The notes: a model not told the origin generated them from the sequence alone. Positions 22,771 through 33,200 are shown, numbered from the stretch's first letter. The stretch is 64,000 nucleotides of DNA from Ancylobacter radicis (GCF_018449475.1 NZ_JAHCQH010000023.1:1-64000); one strand, 5' to 3'. Numbers and translations are program-made.

Positions 22771-23601
22771 ATGACCATGCCAGCTCGGTGGTGGCGCAAT
22801 GGCGTGTGGCGCCTCGGCTATGGGGCGATGCTGCTATGGCTCATCCTGGCCGTCTGCACGGTACCCCTGGCGCCCGCCGTGGCCCAGCTCCCGCCGCTGC
22901 GGGTCGGCGCGACTCTTTCCAACAAGCCATGGCAGTTCCGCAGCCCGGAGGGCGCGGTGATCGGCTTCGAGGCCGATCTGGTGCGCGAGATCGCCGCCGG
23001 CCTTGGACGGCCGCTGGTGATCGAGAATTTCCAGTTCAGCGACATGCTCGCCGCGCTGACGGAGGGGCGGATCGACATCGCCATGTCCTCCATCAGCATC
23101 ACGCCGGAACGGCGCGAACGCTTCGACTTCACCCAGCCTTATTATCTGACGACGCAGGCCCTGGTGGTGATGCGGGGCTCGTCCATCCGCTCGCTGGCCG
23201 ATCTCAGGCACCGCACCGTCAGCGTCATTCCCGAGACCACCAGCGACCAGTGGGTGACGGCCAATCGCGAGCTCTACCGGATCGGCGAGGTGCGCCATGT
23301 CCGCGGTCTCGACGAGGGGCTGGATGAACTGACCCATCGCCGCGTCGACGCGCATATCGGCGACATGCCGGCGCTGCTGTACCGGCTGCTCGGCCGCAAC
23401 GACCTCGCCGTGGTGGCGCGCCTGGGCACGCGGGAGAACTATGGATTGATGCTCGCCAAGGGCTCGCCGCTGACCCAGCCGATCGATGACATGATCGCGG
23501 CGCTGAAGCGGAACGGCACGCTGGCGCGGATTCACCAGACCTGGTTCGGCAGCCCGCCGGAGCCCGGCTCGCCGGTGACGCAGGTGCTGCCCCGCCCGTG
23601 A
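22771..23601 (+). CDS. Periplasmic amino-acid-binding protein (SBP family 3)
   Basis: A 276-residue secreted solute-binding protein. A signal peptide (WRLGYGAMLLWLILAVCTVPLAPAVAQ) is followed by the family-3 fold: LRVGATLSNKPWQF, GFEADLVREIAAGLG, MLAALTEGRIDIAMSSISITPERRERFDFTQPYY, and a C-terminal IAALKRNGTLARIHQTWFG. These motifs are typical of polar amino acid ABC importers and related sensors. No permease or ATPase gene is adjacent, so the protein may serve distant components. The ATG at 22771 follows GTGGG. Confidence 0.88.
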   Translation: MTMPARWWRNGVWRLGYGAMLLWLILAVCTVPLAPAVAQLPPLRVGATLSNKPWQFRSPEGAVIGFEADLVREIAAGLGRPLVIENFQFSDMLAALTEGRIDIAMSSISITPERRERFDFTQPYYLTTQALVVMRGSSIRSLADLRHRTVSVIPETTSDQWVTANRELYRIGEVRHVRGLDEGLDELTHRRVDAHIGDMPALLYRLLGRNDLAVVARLGTRENYGLMLAKGSPLTQPIDDMIAALKRNGTLARIHQTWFGSPPEPGSPVTQVLPRP

Positions 23602-23709
23602 GAGGGCGCGCGGCGTGGATGAAAAAAGCGGGGGATGGCGGCTGATTCGTCGCCGCCCTCGCCAAACGGGCATGGCGATGCCATTTTGTTCTTCCAAGAA
23701 TCATCTGCC

Positions 23710-26265
23710 ATGACTGTGAGCGGGCCTTTGGCCGATCCCCGGAACACGCCGGACGACGACGCGTTCGACATCCCCTTCGACCTGCCGGCCCGTGTGGATG
23801 CACCCGCGCCGAAGCCGGGCGGCATTGCCGCGCGCGCGGCGGCGCTGGCCGGTCCCAGCCGACCCGCGAGCAGCGGCGTCTATCTCGACGGGCTGAACCC
23901 CGAGCAGCGCGCCGCGGTCGAGGCGACCGACGGGCCGGTGCTCGTGCTGGCCGGCGCCGGCACCGGCAAGACCCGCGTGCTCACCACCCGCATCGCCCAT
24001 ATCCTCTCGCTCGGCCTTGCCTGGCCCTCGCAGATCCTCGCCGTGACCTTCACCAACAAGGCCGCGCGCGAGATGAAGGAGCGCATCGGCGCCATGGTCG
24101 GCGAGCAGGTGGAGGGGATGCCCTGGCTCGGCACCTTCCACTCCATCGGCGTGCGCATGCTGCGCCGCCATTCGGAACTGGTGGGGCTGCGCTCCGGCTT
24201 CACCATCCTCGATACCGACGACCAGATCCGGCTGTTGAAGCAGTTGCTTCAGGCGGAGGCCATCGACGAGAAGCGGTGGCCGGCGCGGCTGCTCGCCAAC
24301 ACCATCGACGGCTGGAAGAATCGCGGTCTGTCGCCCGACAAGGTCTCGGCCGGCGAGGGCGCGGCCTTTGCCAATGGGCGCGGGCAGAAGCTCTATGCCG
24401 CCTATCAGGCGCGGCTCAAATCGCTCAACGCGGTCGATTTCGGCGATCTCCTGCTCGAGAGCATCCGCCTGCTGCGCGAGAACCCGGACGTGCTGGCGGA
24501 GTATCACAAGCGTTTCCGCTACATTCTGGTCGACGAATATCAGGACACCAATGTCGCCCAGTATCTGTGGCTGCGGCTGCTGGCGCAGGGCTCGCGCAAT
24601 GTGTGCTGCGTCGGCGATGACGACCAGTCGATCTATGGCTGGCGCGGCGCCGAGGTGGACAACATCCTGCGCTTCGAGAGCGATTTCCCCGGCGCCACCG
24701 TGGTGCGGCTGGAGCGCAATTACCGCTCCGACGGGCATATTCTCGGCGCCGCCGGCCACCTCATCGCCCATAATGAGGGCCGGCTCGGCAAGACGCTGTT
24801 CTCGGAGGGCCAGTCTGGCGAGAAGGTGACGGTGACCGGCGCCTGGGACAGCCAGGAAGAGGCCCGCGCCATTGGCGAGGAAATCGAGCAGCTCCAGCGC
24901 AAGGACCACGCGCTCAACCAGGTCGCCATTCTCGTGCGCGCCTCGTTTCAGATGCGCGAGTTTGAAGACCGCTTCGTCACGCTGGGACTGAACTACCGCG
25001 TCATTGGCGGCCCGCGCTTTTATGAGCGGGCGGAAATCCGCGACGCACTGGCCTATCTGCGGGTCATCGCCTCGCCCTCCGACGACCTCGCCTTCGAGCG
25101 CATCGTCAATGTGCCCAAGCGCGGGCTGGGCGACGCGGCGCTGCGGCAGATCCACGACCATGCCCGCGCCGCGCAACTGCCGCTGATCGAGGCGGCGCGC
25201 GAACTGGTGGCCAGCGAGGAGCTGAAGCCCAAGGTGCGGCTCACGCTGCGCGACCTGGTCGGCGCGTTTGATCGCTGGCGCACGCAGATGGCGAGCCTGC
25301 CGCAGCACGAACTCGCCGAGATCGTGCTGGATGAGAGCGGCTATACCGAGATGTGGCAGAAGGACCGCTCGGCGGACGCGGCCGGGCGGCTCGACAACCT
25401 CAAGGAACTGGTGCGTTCCATGGAGGCGTTCGAGAACCTCGTCGGCTTCCTCGAACACATCTCGCTGGTGATGGACGCGGAAGGCGCCGCCGGGCAGGAT
25501 GCCGTCAACATCATGACGTTGCATTCGGCCAAGGGGCTGGAATTCGACACCGTGTTCCTGCCGGGCTGGGAAGAAGGCGTGTTCCCCAACCAGCGCGCGC
25601 TCGACGAGCAGGGCCGCGCCGGGCTGGAGGAGGAGCGCCGCCTCGCCTATGTCGGCCTCACCCGCGCGCGCAAGCGCGCCAAGGTGTTCTTCGCCTCCAA
25701 CCGGCGCATCCATGGCCTGTGGCAATCGGCCGTGCCGAGCCGCTTCCTCGACGAATTGTCGGAGAAGGATGTGGAGGTGACGGAATCGCGCGGCGGCTCC
25801 GGCTGGGGCGGTGGGCAGGGCTCGGGGCGCTATGGCTATGGCCCGAGCCGCTTCGACGAGGCGCAGAGCTTCGGCTCCTCCTATTCCACGCCCGGCTGGC
25901 AGCGCGCGCAGAACGCCGCCCGCACCAGCGGGAGCGGGGGCACGTCAGGTGGGGGCACGTCAGGTGGGGGCACGTCGGGCGGTTTTTCGGGCGGCGGTTT
26001 TTCGGGCGGGCGCGATGCCGGCGGCTTCGACAACCGGCCGGCGCGCTTTGCCGCCAACACCGCGGCGCGCGGCAGCCGGATCATCGAGGGCGAGCTGATC
26101 GCCAAATCCACCGGCTCGCCGGCCCGCTTCGGTCTCGGCGAGCGGGTGTTCCACCAGAAGTTCGGCTATGGCGAGGTGGTGGCGGTGGAAGGCAACAAGC
26201 TCACCGTCCAGTTCGACAAGGCCGGCGAGAAGAAGGTGGTGGACAGCTTCGTGCAGGCGGCCTGA
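23710..26265 (+). CDS. uvrD: UvrD/PcrA-type DNA helicase
   Basis: An SF1A 3'-5' helicase used in repair and replication-fork processing. The 851-residue protein has an N-terminal extension of about 55 residues, then motif Q (LNPEQRAAVEATDGP), Walker A AGAGTGKT near 83, motif II VDEYQD, QSIYGWRGAE, and motif VI VGLTRARKRA. The C-terminus carries a Gly/Ser/Thr repeat, then a Tudor-like end (VFHQKFGYGEVVAVEGNKLTVQFDKAGEKKVVDSFV) that in PcrA/UvrD binds RNA polymerase. The frame is open to 23635, but MTVSGPLADP at 23710 is the more natural start. Confidence 0.95.
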   Translation: MTVSGPLADPRNTPDDDAFDIPFDLPARVDAPAPKPGGIAARAAALAGPSRPASSGVYLDGLNPEQRAAVEATDGPVLVLAGAGTGKTRVLTTRIAHILSLGLAWPSQILAVTFTNKAAREMKERIGAMVGEQVEGMPWLGTFHSIGVRMLRRHSELVGLRSGFTILDTDDQIRLLKQLLQAEAIDEKRWPARLLANTIDGWKNRGLSPDKVSAGEGAAFANGRGQKLYAAYQARLKSLNAVDFGDLLLESIRLLRENPDVLAEYHKRFRYILVDEYQDTNVAQYLWLRLLAQGSRNVCCVGDDDQSIYGWRGAEVDNILRFESDFPGATVVRLERNYRSDGHILGAAGHLIAHNEGRLGKTLFSEGQSGEKVTVTGAWDSQEEARAIGEEIEQLQRKDHALNQVAILVRASFQMREFEDRFVTLGLNYRVIGGPRFYERAEIRDALAYLRVIASPSDDLAFERIVNVPKRGLGDAALRQIHDHARAAQLPLIEAARELVASEELKPKVRLTLRDLVGAFDRWRTQMASLPQHELAEIVLDESGYTEMWQKDRSADAAGRLDNLKELVRSMEAFENLVGFLEHISLVMDAEGAAGQDAVNIMTLHSAKGLEFDTVFLPGWEEGVFPNQRALDEQGRAGLEEERRLAYVGLTRARKRAKVFFASNRRIHGLWQSAVPSRFLDELSEKDVEVTESRGGSGWGGGQGSGRYGYGPSRFDEAQSFGSSYSTPGWQRAQNAARTSGSGGTSGGGTSGGGTSGGFSGGGFSGGRDAGGFDNRPARFAANTAARGSRIIEGELIAKSTGSPARFGLGERVFHQKFGYGEVVAVEGNKLTVQFDKAGEKKVVDSFVQAA
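25936..26010 (+). repeat. 15-bp tandem repeat inside uvrD
   Basis: Five 15-base units follow each other: GGGGGCACGTCAGGT twice (25936-25965), a variant ending CGGGC (25966-25980), and two units beginning GGTTTTTCGGGCGG (25981-26010). They encode the repeats GGTSG and GFSGG in the disordered linker of the helicase. The unit length is a multiple of three, so copy changes would keep the frame. Confidence 0.9.
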
Positions 26266-26333
26266 GGGGCTGGCAATCGCCGCCTCGCGGCAAAGCTCAT
26301 GATGTGAAAAGCCGCTAGGCCCGGTTGGGTGCC

Positions 26334-26527
26334 ATGCTGACCAATAGTCGGGACATCAAGCGGCGACTGGAAGGCGAGGGGTGGTTGCTTGACCGCACCA
26401 AGGGCTCGCACCACGTCTTCCGCAATCCGTCCAACGGGGCGATAATCGTTCTGCCTCATCCAAGAAGGATCTGGGGCAGGGGCTGGTGCGCGCCATCTAC
26501 AAGGCGGCGGGCTGGATGATCGACTGA
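26334..26527 (+). pseudogene. hicA: HicA-type toxin gene, broken by a one-base frameshift
   Basis: HicA toxins are small double-stranded-RNA-binding-fold mRNA interferases. The frame from 26334 reads MLTNSRDIKRRLEGEGWLL and continues with TKGSHHVFRNPSNGAIIVLPHP, including the family's GSHH motif. After HP at about 26460 the frame is lost. Adding one base there restores KKDLGQGLVRAIYKAAGW and a stop at 26525-26527, which is the normal HicA C-terminus, for 64 residues in all. The uninterrupted frame instead ends at 26519 with a nonsense tail. No slippery heptamer is seen at the break. It could be a true null allele or a sequencing error in a CC or CCC run. Confidence 0.85.
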
Positions 26528-26538
26528 GCGAAAGGCCC

Positions 26539-26832
26539 ATGTCTCATTACATCGCCATTATCGAGGACGCCGGCCCGGACCATGCGGCCGGGGTGTGGTT
26601 TCCCGATTTGCCAGGCTGTTTTTCGGCCGGAGAGGATGTGGATGCGGCGCTGCTCAACGCCGAGGACGCGCTGATCGCCTTTGCCGAGGCGCTGGCGGCG
26701 CAGGGACGGGCGTTGCCATCGGCCCGCAGCCTTGCCGCCCTGAGGGACGATCCGGCGCTGGCCGACGATCTGTCCCACCACATGGTGGCGCTGGTGCCTT
26801 TCCGTGCCGAAGCGGTGGCGGCCGCCGAATAG
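26539..26832 (+). CDS. hicB: HicB-like antitoxin without a DNA-binding domain
   Basis: A 97-residue protein with the degenerate RNase-H fold of HicB. The N-terminal beta-strand segment has AGVWFPDLPGCFSAGEDVDAALLNAEDALIAFAEAL, and the domain ends with LVPFRAEAVAAAE. HicB antitoxins usually bind HicA by this domain and repress the operon through a C-terminal ribbon-helix-helix or helix-turn-helix. That second domain is absent, and the downstream frames do not encode one. The gene starts 11 bases after the hicA stop. Confidence 0.85.
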   Translation: MSHYIAIIEDAGPDHAAGVWFPDLPGCFSAGEDVDAALLNAEDALIAFAEALAAQGRALPSARSLAALRDDPALADDLSHHMVALVPFRAEAVAAAE

Positions 26833-26898
26833 GGGCTCTGGCATTCCGCCGCGCCCTCGCTTACAGAGCGCCATTCTGCCCGCCACGCGAGGAGTGCC

Positions 26899-27825
26899 AT
26901 GCTCGAAGGATTGCCGCCCAACGGGGCCTCGCATGTGATGCGGCTCGACGCGCCTGAAGATACCGCGCGGACGCTCGCGGAATTTCTCGGCGAGAGCTTC
27001 GACCCGGCCGAGGTGGCCACCAGCGCCTTCGAGATCGAGAATGTCGCGGAAGGCTCGGGCTGGGCGGTCGAGGTCTATTTCGGCGAGCCGCCGGATGAGG
27101 AGATGGTGCGCGAGCTGGTCGCCGTGGTGGCGCCGGACCTCGCCCCGCTGGCGGTGTTCGCCACGCTCGACAAGAAGGACTGGGTCGCCGCCTCGCTGGA
27201 GGGGCTGGCGCCGGTGGCGATCGGGCGGTTCGTGGTGCACGGCTCGCATGATCGCGCCGTGGTCGGTCCGAACCAGATTGGCATCGAGATCGAGGCGGCG
27301 CTGGCCTTCGGCACCGGCCATCACGGCACCACCAAGGGCTGCCTTGCCGCCATCGACGCTTTCGGCAAGAAGCGCCGGCCCGCCCGCACGCTGGATGTCG
27401 GCACCGGCACGGGCGTTCTGGCGATGGCGGCGGCGCGGCTGTTCCATGCGCCGGTGCTGGCCAGCGACATCGACCGCGTGGCGGTGGCCACCGCCCGCGC
27501 CAATGCCCGCGCCAACCGGGCGGCGCCGGAGATCACCTTCCTGCACGCGCCGGGGCTCGGGGCCGGGGACTTCCGGCGCGCCGGGCCCTATGACCTGATC
27601 CTCGCCAACATCTTGCTGGCGCCGCTGAAGCTGATCGCCCGCCCGCTGGCGCGGCTGGTGGCGCCGGGCGGCACGGTGGTGCTGTCGGGGCTGCTGCCCT
27701 CGCACGCCAATGCCGCGCTCGCCGCCTATCGCGCGCAGGGGCTGCATCTGGTGCGCAAGCGGACCATCGAGGGCTGGGTGGCGCTGGAACTCACCGCCAG
27801 CGCGGGACGCCCGCGCCGACGCTGA
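26899..27825 (+). CDS. prmA: Ribosomal protein L11 methyltransferase
   Basis: PrmA trimethylates ribosomal protein L11 using S-adenosylmethionine. The 308-residue protein has a small N-terminal substrate-recognition domain and a class I methyltransferase fold. The latter shows AFGTGHHGTTKGCLAAID near residue 136, motif I LDVGTGTGVLAMAAA near 162, and the catalytic-region YDLILANILLAPL near 232. The length is normal. GAGGAGTGCC precedes the ATG. It is read after the hicAB remnant and is convergent with the thioesterase gene. Confidence 0.93.
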   Translation: MLEGLPPNGASHVMRLDAPEDTARTLAEFLGESFDPAEVATSAFEIENVAEGSGWAVEVYFGEPPDEEMVRELVAVVAPDLAPLAVFATLDKKDWVAASLEGLAPVAIGRFVVHGSHDRAVVGPNQIGIEIEAALAFGTGHHGTTKGCLAAIDAFGKKRRPARTLDVGTGTGVLAMAAARLFHAPVLASDIDRVAVATARANARANRAAPEITFLHAPGLGAGDFRRAGPYDLILANILLAPLKLIARPLARLVAPGGTVVLSGLLPSHANAALAAYRAQGLHLVRKRTIEGWVALELTASAGRPRRR

Positions 27826-27857
27826 GCGAAACCCGTCCGCTCAGGCGGGGTATCGGT

Positions 27858-28370
27858 TCACGAAAGCCGGATCGGCATGTTGACCGGGCGGCCGAGGCCT
27901 TCCGGCTGCGGCAGGGCGCCATGCGCCGCCTTCATCAGCGCGAGGCGCTCCAGTACCTCGTCCGGGAAGGGCGCGACGCGCCGGCTGCCGGGCTCGACAT
28001 GCTGGGCGATCTGCTCGCAGGTCGCCGCCGTCCAGCCCTCGCCGGCATGGTGCAGCTCCTGGAACAGATGCATGCGCTTCTCGTCGTAATTGATCAGCCG
28101 CAGGGTGATGCGGACCTGATCGCCGACCCGCAGCGCCCGTTCGAAACGCTGATGGGCTTCCATGGTGAAGAAGGAGGCTGGCGCGCGCGTGGTCAGATGC
28201 GGGCCGAGGCCTACCAGGAACACGGCCTCGTCCACCGCCTGCTCGAACAGCAGGGTGTAATAGGTCGAATGCAGATGCCCGTTGTGGTCCACCCAGTTCG
28301 GCTCGACCGTCATGACGGAGGAGACGAAGGGGGCAAAAAACACGGGTTCGAAGTCGATCCCGTCCAGCAT
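27858..28370 (-). CDS. Hot-dog-fold acyl-CoA thioesterase
   Basis: A 170-residue single hot-dog-fold enzyme that probably hydrolyses an acyl-CoA thioester. The segment VEPNWVDHNGHLHSTYYTLLFEQAVDEAVFLVGLG holds the catalytic Asp and the His-rich start of the central helix, as in 4-hydroxybenzoyl-CoA thioesterases. Similar proteins serve as the thioesterase of carnitine and betaine degradation, but no such genes are adjacent, so this is only a possibility. The start at 28370 follows GGGGATCG. A longer frame to 28418 is possible. Confidence 0.82.
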   Translation of the reverse strand: MLDGIDFEPVFFAPFVSSVMTVEPNWVDHNGHLHSTYYTLLFEQAVDEAVFLVGLGPHLTTRAPASFFTMEAHQRFERALRVGDQVRITLRLINYDEKRMHLFQELHHAGEGWTAATCEQIAQHVEPGSRRVAPFPDEVLERLALMKAAHGALPQPEGLGRPVNMPIRLS

Positions 28371-28611
28371 GACACGATCCCCGACAAGCAAGCGACGTTT
28401 GCGCTGCCTTATTGACAAGCATTCTGCCGACTTTCAGGGCATTCGTCACCTGCCCTCGTGGCGATTGAATGACTGAAATCTTGCGATCTCGGGGTTTTTG
28501 CGCGTAACCCGGACGAATCGCGTCCCGTCGGCGGCTCACACGGAGCGTGGATGGGGTATAAGCCGTCACCGGCGCCGGGAAAACGAGCACGGGCAGCCGC
28601 AGGAGGACGAG

Positions 28612-30027
28612 ATGGCACAGATGCTGGACGAGCGGACCCGCGAGCCGGCGGCGGATGAGGCGGTCCGGGCGGTAATTGCCGGTCTCGCCAGCCATTTCGG
28701 CGATCGCCTGGCCACCGGGCGGGCGATCCGCGAGCAGCATGCCAACACCGTGACCTGGCTGGCCAATGAGGCGCCGGATGCGGTGGTGTTCGCGGAAAGC
28801 GCGGAGGATGTTCAAATTGTCGTGCGCGCCTGCGCCAAGGCGGGCGTGCCGGTCATCGCCTTCGGCACCGGCTCCTCGCTGGAGGGGCAGGTGAACGCCC
28901 CGCTCGGCGGCATCTCGATCGATCTGTCGCGGATGAACCGGGTGCTGTCCGTTCACCCGGAAGACCTCGACTGCGTGGTCGAGCCGGGCGTGACGCGCAA
29001 GCAGCTCAACGACCATCTGCGCGATGCCGGCCTGTTCTTTCCCATCGATCCCGGCGCGGATGCCTCGCTGGGCGGCATGGCCTCGACCCGCGCCTCCGGT
29101 ACCAATGCGGTGCGCTACGGCACGATGAAGGACAATGTGATCGCGCTCACCGCCGTGCTGGCCAATGGCGAGATCATCACCACGGCGCGGCGGGCGCGCA
29201 AATCCGCGGCGGGCTACGACCTTACCCGCCTGTTCGTCGGGGCGGAGGGCACGCTCGGCATCATCACCAGCCTGACGCTGAAGCTCTCCGGCATTCCCGA
29301 GGCGATCTCGGCCGGGGTGTGCGCCTTCCCGACCATCCGCGCCGCCTGCGACGCGGTGATCCTCACTATTCAGTCCGGCCTGCCGGTGGCGCGTATCGAA
29401 CTGCTCGACGAGGTGCAGGTGAAGGCGTGCAACGCCTATTCCAAGCTGAACCTTGCCGAACAGCCGACCCTGTTCGTCGAGTTTCACGGCACCGAGGCGA
29501 GCGTGCATGAGCAGGCCGAGCGTTTCGGCGAGATCGCCCGCGATTTCGGAGGCGGCGAGTTCGCCTGGGCGACGCGCCCGGAGGACCGCTCCAAGCTGTG
29601 GCAGGCGCGGCACGATGCCTATTGGGCCTGCCTGCCGCTGAAGCCCGGCGCCAAGGCGCTGGCGACCGATGTCTGCGTGCCGCTCTCGCGCCTTGCCGAC
29701 TGCGTCGACGAGACCAAGCGCGACATCGAGGAAATGGGCATGATCGCCCCGATCGTCGGCCATGTCGGCGACGGTAATTTCCACACTGTCACGCTGGTCG
29801 ACATGAACGACGCGCAGGATGTGGCGAAGGCGAAGTCGTTCATTTCCCGCATGATCCATCGGGCGCTGGCGATGGGCGGCACGGCAACCGGCGAGCATGG
29901 CGTCGGCCAGGGCAAGCGCAACTATATGGAGGCCGAGCACGGCACGGCGACGCTGGACGCGATGCGCGCCATCAAGGCGGCGCTCGACCCGCAGGGCATC
30001 ATGAATCCCGGCAAGATTCTGCCGTGA
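28612..30027 (+). CDS. FAD-linked oxidase (D-lactate dehydrogenase / GlcD-like)
   Basis: A 471-residue flavoenzyme that likely oxidises a D-2-hydroxyacid such as D-lactate or glycolate and passes electrons to the respiratory chain. The PCMH-type FAD domain has VIAFGTGSSLEGQVNAPLGGISIDLSRMN. The second domain ends with the conserved VGHVGDGNFHTV and GTATGEHGVGQGKRNYM. No GlcE- or GlcF-like genes are nearby, which favours a stand-alone D-lactate dehydrogenase type. AGGAGGACGAG before the ATG at 28612 makes that start secure. Confidence 0.88.
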   Translation: MAQMLDERTREPAADEAVRAVIAGLASHFGDRLATGRAIREQHANTVTWLANEAPDAVVFAESAEDVQIVVRACAKAGVPVIAFGTGSSLEGQVNAPLGGISIDLSRMNRVLSVHPEDLDCVVEPGVTRKQLNDHLRDAGLFFPIDPGADASLGGMASTRASGTNAVRYGTMKDNVIALTAVLANGEIITTARRARKSAAGYDLTRLFVGAEGTLGIITSLTLKLSGIPEAISAGVCAFPTIRAACDAVILTIQSGLPVARIELLDEVQVKACNAYSKLNLAEQPTLFVEFHGTEASVHEQAERFGEIARDFGGGEFAWATRPEDRSKLWQARHDAYWACLPLKPGAKALATDVCVPLSRLADCVDETKRDIEEMGMIAPIVGHVGDGNFHTVTLVDMNDAQDVAKAKSFISRMIHRALAMGGTATGEHGVGQGKRNYMEAEHGTATLDAMRAIKAALDPQGIMNPGKILP

Positions 30028-30234
30028 GCCTCATTAGGTGAGCCGCCTGCCGTGAGCCGCCCTGCCACGCACGACCAGGCGTTAACCGGCGAGGTTCCCC
30101 TTGCGGTGTCGGCCTTTGGCGCGGCAGCATGGGGAATGCGAAAAATATCAATAATCTAGCGGTAAACCGGCGGAGGCTGCCGCGCCCGGGCGGATAATCG
30201 GGGGTGTTGGCGTCGGACGACCCGGAGGAGAGGC

Positions 30235-33200
30235 GTGCAGAACCTTCTGCTGACGATCGCGAGCGCCATCATATTGGCCGTCGCTGCCGCCTTTGCGGCG
30301 CCGCTCGTCCTCGACTGGACGCAGTTCCGCACGACCTTCGAGGCGCAGGCGGCGCGAACGCTGGGCGTGCCGGTGGTGATCCGTGGCCCGATCGACGCCC
30401 GGCTGCTGCCCAGCCCGAGCTTTGTGCTGCGCGATGTCTCGCTCGGTCTCGATGCCGGCGGCACCGGCGTGGTGGCGGGCGAACTGAGCGGGCGGCTCTC
30501 GCTCGGCGCGCTGCTGAGCGGCAAGATCGTCGCCGACCAACTGACGCTGGAGCGTGCCCGCATCCGCCTCGTGCTGGGCGCCGATGGCCGGATCGCCCTG
30601 CCGACCGGCGCGGGGCGGCCGGCGCCGCTGACCATTGCCAATCTCGCCATCCGCCAGAGCAATTTCGAGCTGATCGACCGCGCCGGCGGGCATGAAGTCC
30701 AACTGGGCGGGGTGAATCTTGCTGGCGATCTCGGCGGTCTCGCCGGGCCGCTGCGTCTGGAGGGCGAGCTGGAGGCCGCCGGCGTGCGGCGTACCGTGCG
30801 CCTTACCCTCGCCGCCGCGGGAGCGGAAGGCGCAGCGAGGCTGCGCCTTGGCGTGCAGGATGTCGGCTCGCCCTTCTCGATCGACGCCGACGGCACGCTG
30901 GCCTTTGTCGGCGGGCGTCCGGCCTTCCAGGGCAAGGCCTCGCTCTCGATGCGCGCGCCCGGTGCCGCCGGCCCACCGCTGCGCGATGCCGATGGCTCGG
31001 TGCCGGCGCGTGATCCGCTGGCCGGCTGGAGCCTCTCCGGCACGGTCAACGCGACCCAGCAGGCAATCGACGTCACCCATCTCGCGCTCGCGCTCGGCAG
31101 CGGCGAACTGCCGGTCGAACTGTCCGGCAGCGGGCGCTATGTCGCCGCCGCGCCAGCCGTCGCAGCTTCAGCCACGGCCACCGCCGGCACCACGGACACG
31201 GGCGGCTCGCGGCTCGACCTCACCCTCGCCGCCCGGCAGATCGACCTTGGCGCCGCGACCGGCGGTGCGGCACCGCTTGCCGCGCTCAACCGCGTCGCCC
31301 GGACGGTGGCGCCGCTGGCCGACCTCGCCCGCTCCGGCTCGCTCGACCTCTCCACCGACACGGTGCTGCTCGGCGGGGCGCCGATGCGTTCCGTGCGCGC
31401 GGGGCTCGACTGGTCGCCCGCCGGCTGGCGCGCCCGCACCCTTGAGGCGCGGCTGCCGGGCCGGGCGAGCCTCGCCCTGTCCGGCCGTCTGCCGCAGGCG
31501 ACCGGCGCCGGCCAGCCGATTCGCCCGCCGGCCGATGCGGCGCTGTTCACCGGCGACATGGTGCTGTCCGCCGAGGACCTGCCGGCCTTTGCCGGCTGGG
31601 CGGCGCCCGAGGCCACCGCGCTGCTCGCCGGGCTGCCGGGCGGGGCGGCCTCGCTCAAGGCGGCGATCGCGGTGGGCGAGGACCGGGTGGCGCTCGATCG
31701 CCTGACCCTGACGGTCGGCGACCAGCTCAGCCTTGCCGGCACGGCGGCCTATGCCTTCCCGACCGCCGCAACGCGCGGCCGGGTGGATGCGGCGCTGTCC
31801 ACCGCCAAGGTCGATCTCGACCCGCTGATCCCGCCGCTGCGCCGGCTGATCGGCTTTGGCGGGCAGCGTTTCGACGTGGCGCTGAGCTTTGCCGGCACCG
31901 ATGTGCGCCTCACCGGCGTGAACGCGGCGGGTGCCGACCTGATCCTGCGGGCGGATGCCGGCGGGGTCGGGATCGAGCGGCTCGCGATCCGCAATTTCGG
32001 CGGGCTGGACCTGTCCGGCTCCGGGCGTCTGGCGGCGCTGGACGCGGTGCCGGGCGTTGGCGGCGGTATTGGGGGGGAGGCGGACGGGCGCTTCGAGGCG
32101 CGGCTGACCGGCGCGCGCACGGAAGGCCTGCCGGCGCTGGCGCGCGCGCTTGGCGTGCCGCAGGCCGAGCCGCTGATCGCGGCGCTGGGGCCAAGCCTCG
32201 CCCCGCTCGATGTGACGATGAGTCTGGCCTCCGACACCGGGCGCCTGTCGCTCGACGCGCGGGGGCGCCTCGGCCTGCTGAGCGGGGAGGGCGCCGCCCG
32301 CTTCGGCGCGGGTGGGCCACCCGAGGGACGTTTCACGCTGGAGGCGAGCGATGGCAGCGCCGTGCTGGGCAAGCTCGGCGTGCCCGGCCTGCGCGCCGGC
32401 CTTGGCCCGGCGCAGGTCAGCCTGACGCTTGGCGAGACGGTTGGCAGCACCCTTGAGGGGCGGCTCGCCTTTGCCGGCGCGGCGCTGGAGGCACGCGGCA
32501 AGGTGCGTTGGGAGGCCGATGGCCGCCTCGCCCCCGATCTCGCGCTCACCCTGCGCGGCGCCGACCTCGCCCGGCTGTTCCCGATGCTCAGCAGCGGCGG
32601 CCTCGCCAGCGTGCCGGCGGAACTGTCGGCCAGCCTGACGCGCGAGGGCACGGCCTGGCGGCTCGGCGGGCTGAGCGGTGCGATCGCCGGCGAGCGTGTC
32701 GACGGGCAGGCCGCCTATCTGCCTGATGAGACCATTCCGATCACAATCGACCTCGCGCTCGACCGCTGGAACCTGCCCGCGGCGCTCGCTCTGGCCACCG
32801 GGCGCGTGACGGGGGGAGCGGCGGGGGCGGCGCAGGCGGGGTGGCCGGATGGCCGCTTCGGCCCGCCGGCGCTCGGCCGGCTCAATGCCTCGGTCAAGCT
32901 CAGCCTGCGCCAGCTCGATCTGCCGGCGGGGCTGGTGCTGGACCTCGCCAAGCTCAATGCGCGACTGTCCGAGGGGGTGGTGTCGGTCGAGGACCTGTCC
33001 GGCGCGCTGGCCGGCGGGCGGCTCTCCGGGCGGTTCGATCTGCGCCGGCGCGGCGAAAATCTGCAGCTCGACGGGCACCTCGCCCTGGCCGATGCGGAGA
33101 GCGGGCCGCTGCTGCGCGCCGCCGATGTCCAGCGCCCCGGCGCGGGCGGCAAGGTCACGCTGGCGCTCGACCTCACCGGCTCCGGGCGCTCGCCGCGCGG

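Noticed and set aside
22005..23327. 440-residue open frame on the plus strand
   Set aside because: It runs antisense to the LysE gene and overlaps the binding-protein gene in another frame; composition is that of a GC-rich shadow frame.
23688..23702. LexA box upstream of uvrD (GTTCTTCCAAGAATC)
   Set aside because: The second half is AATC, not GTTC, so it does not meet the GTTC-N7-GTTC rule.
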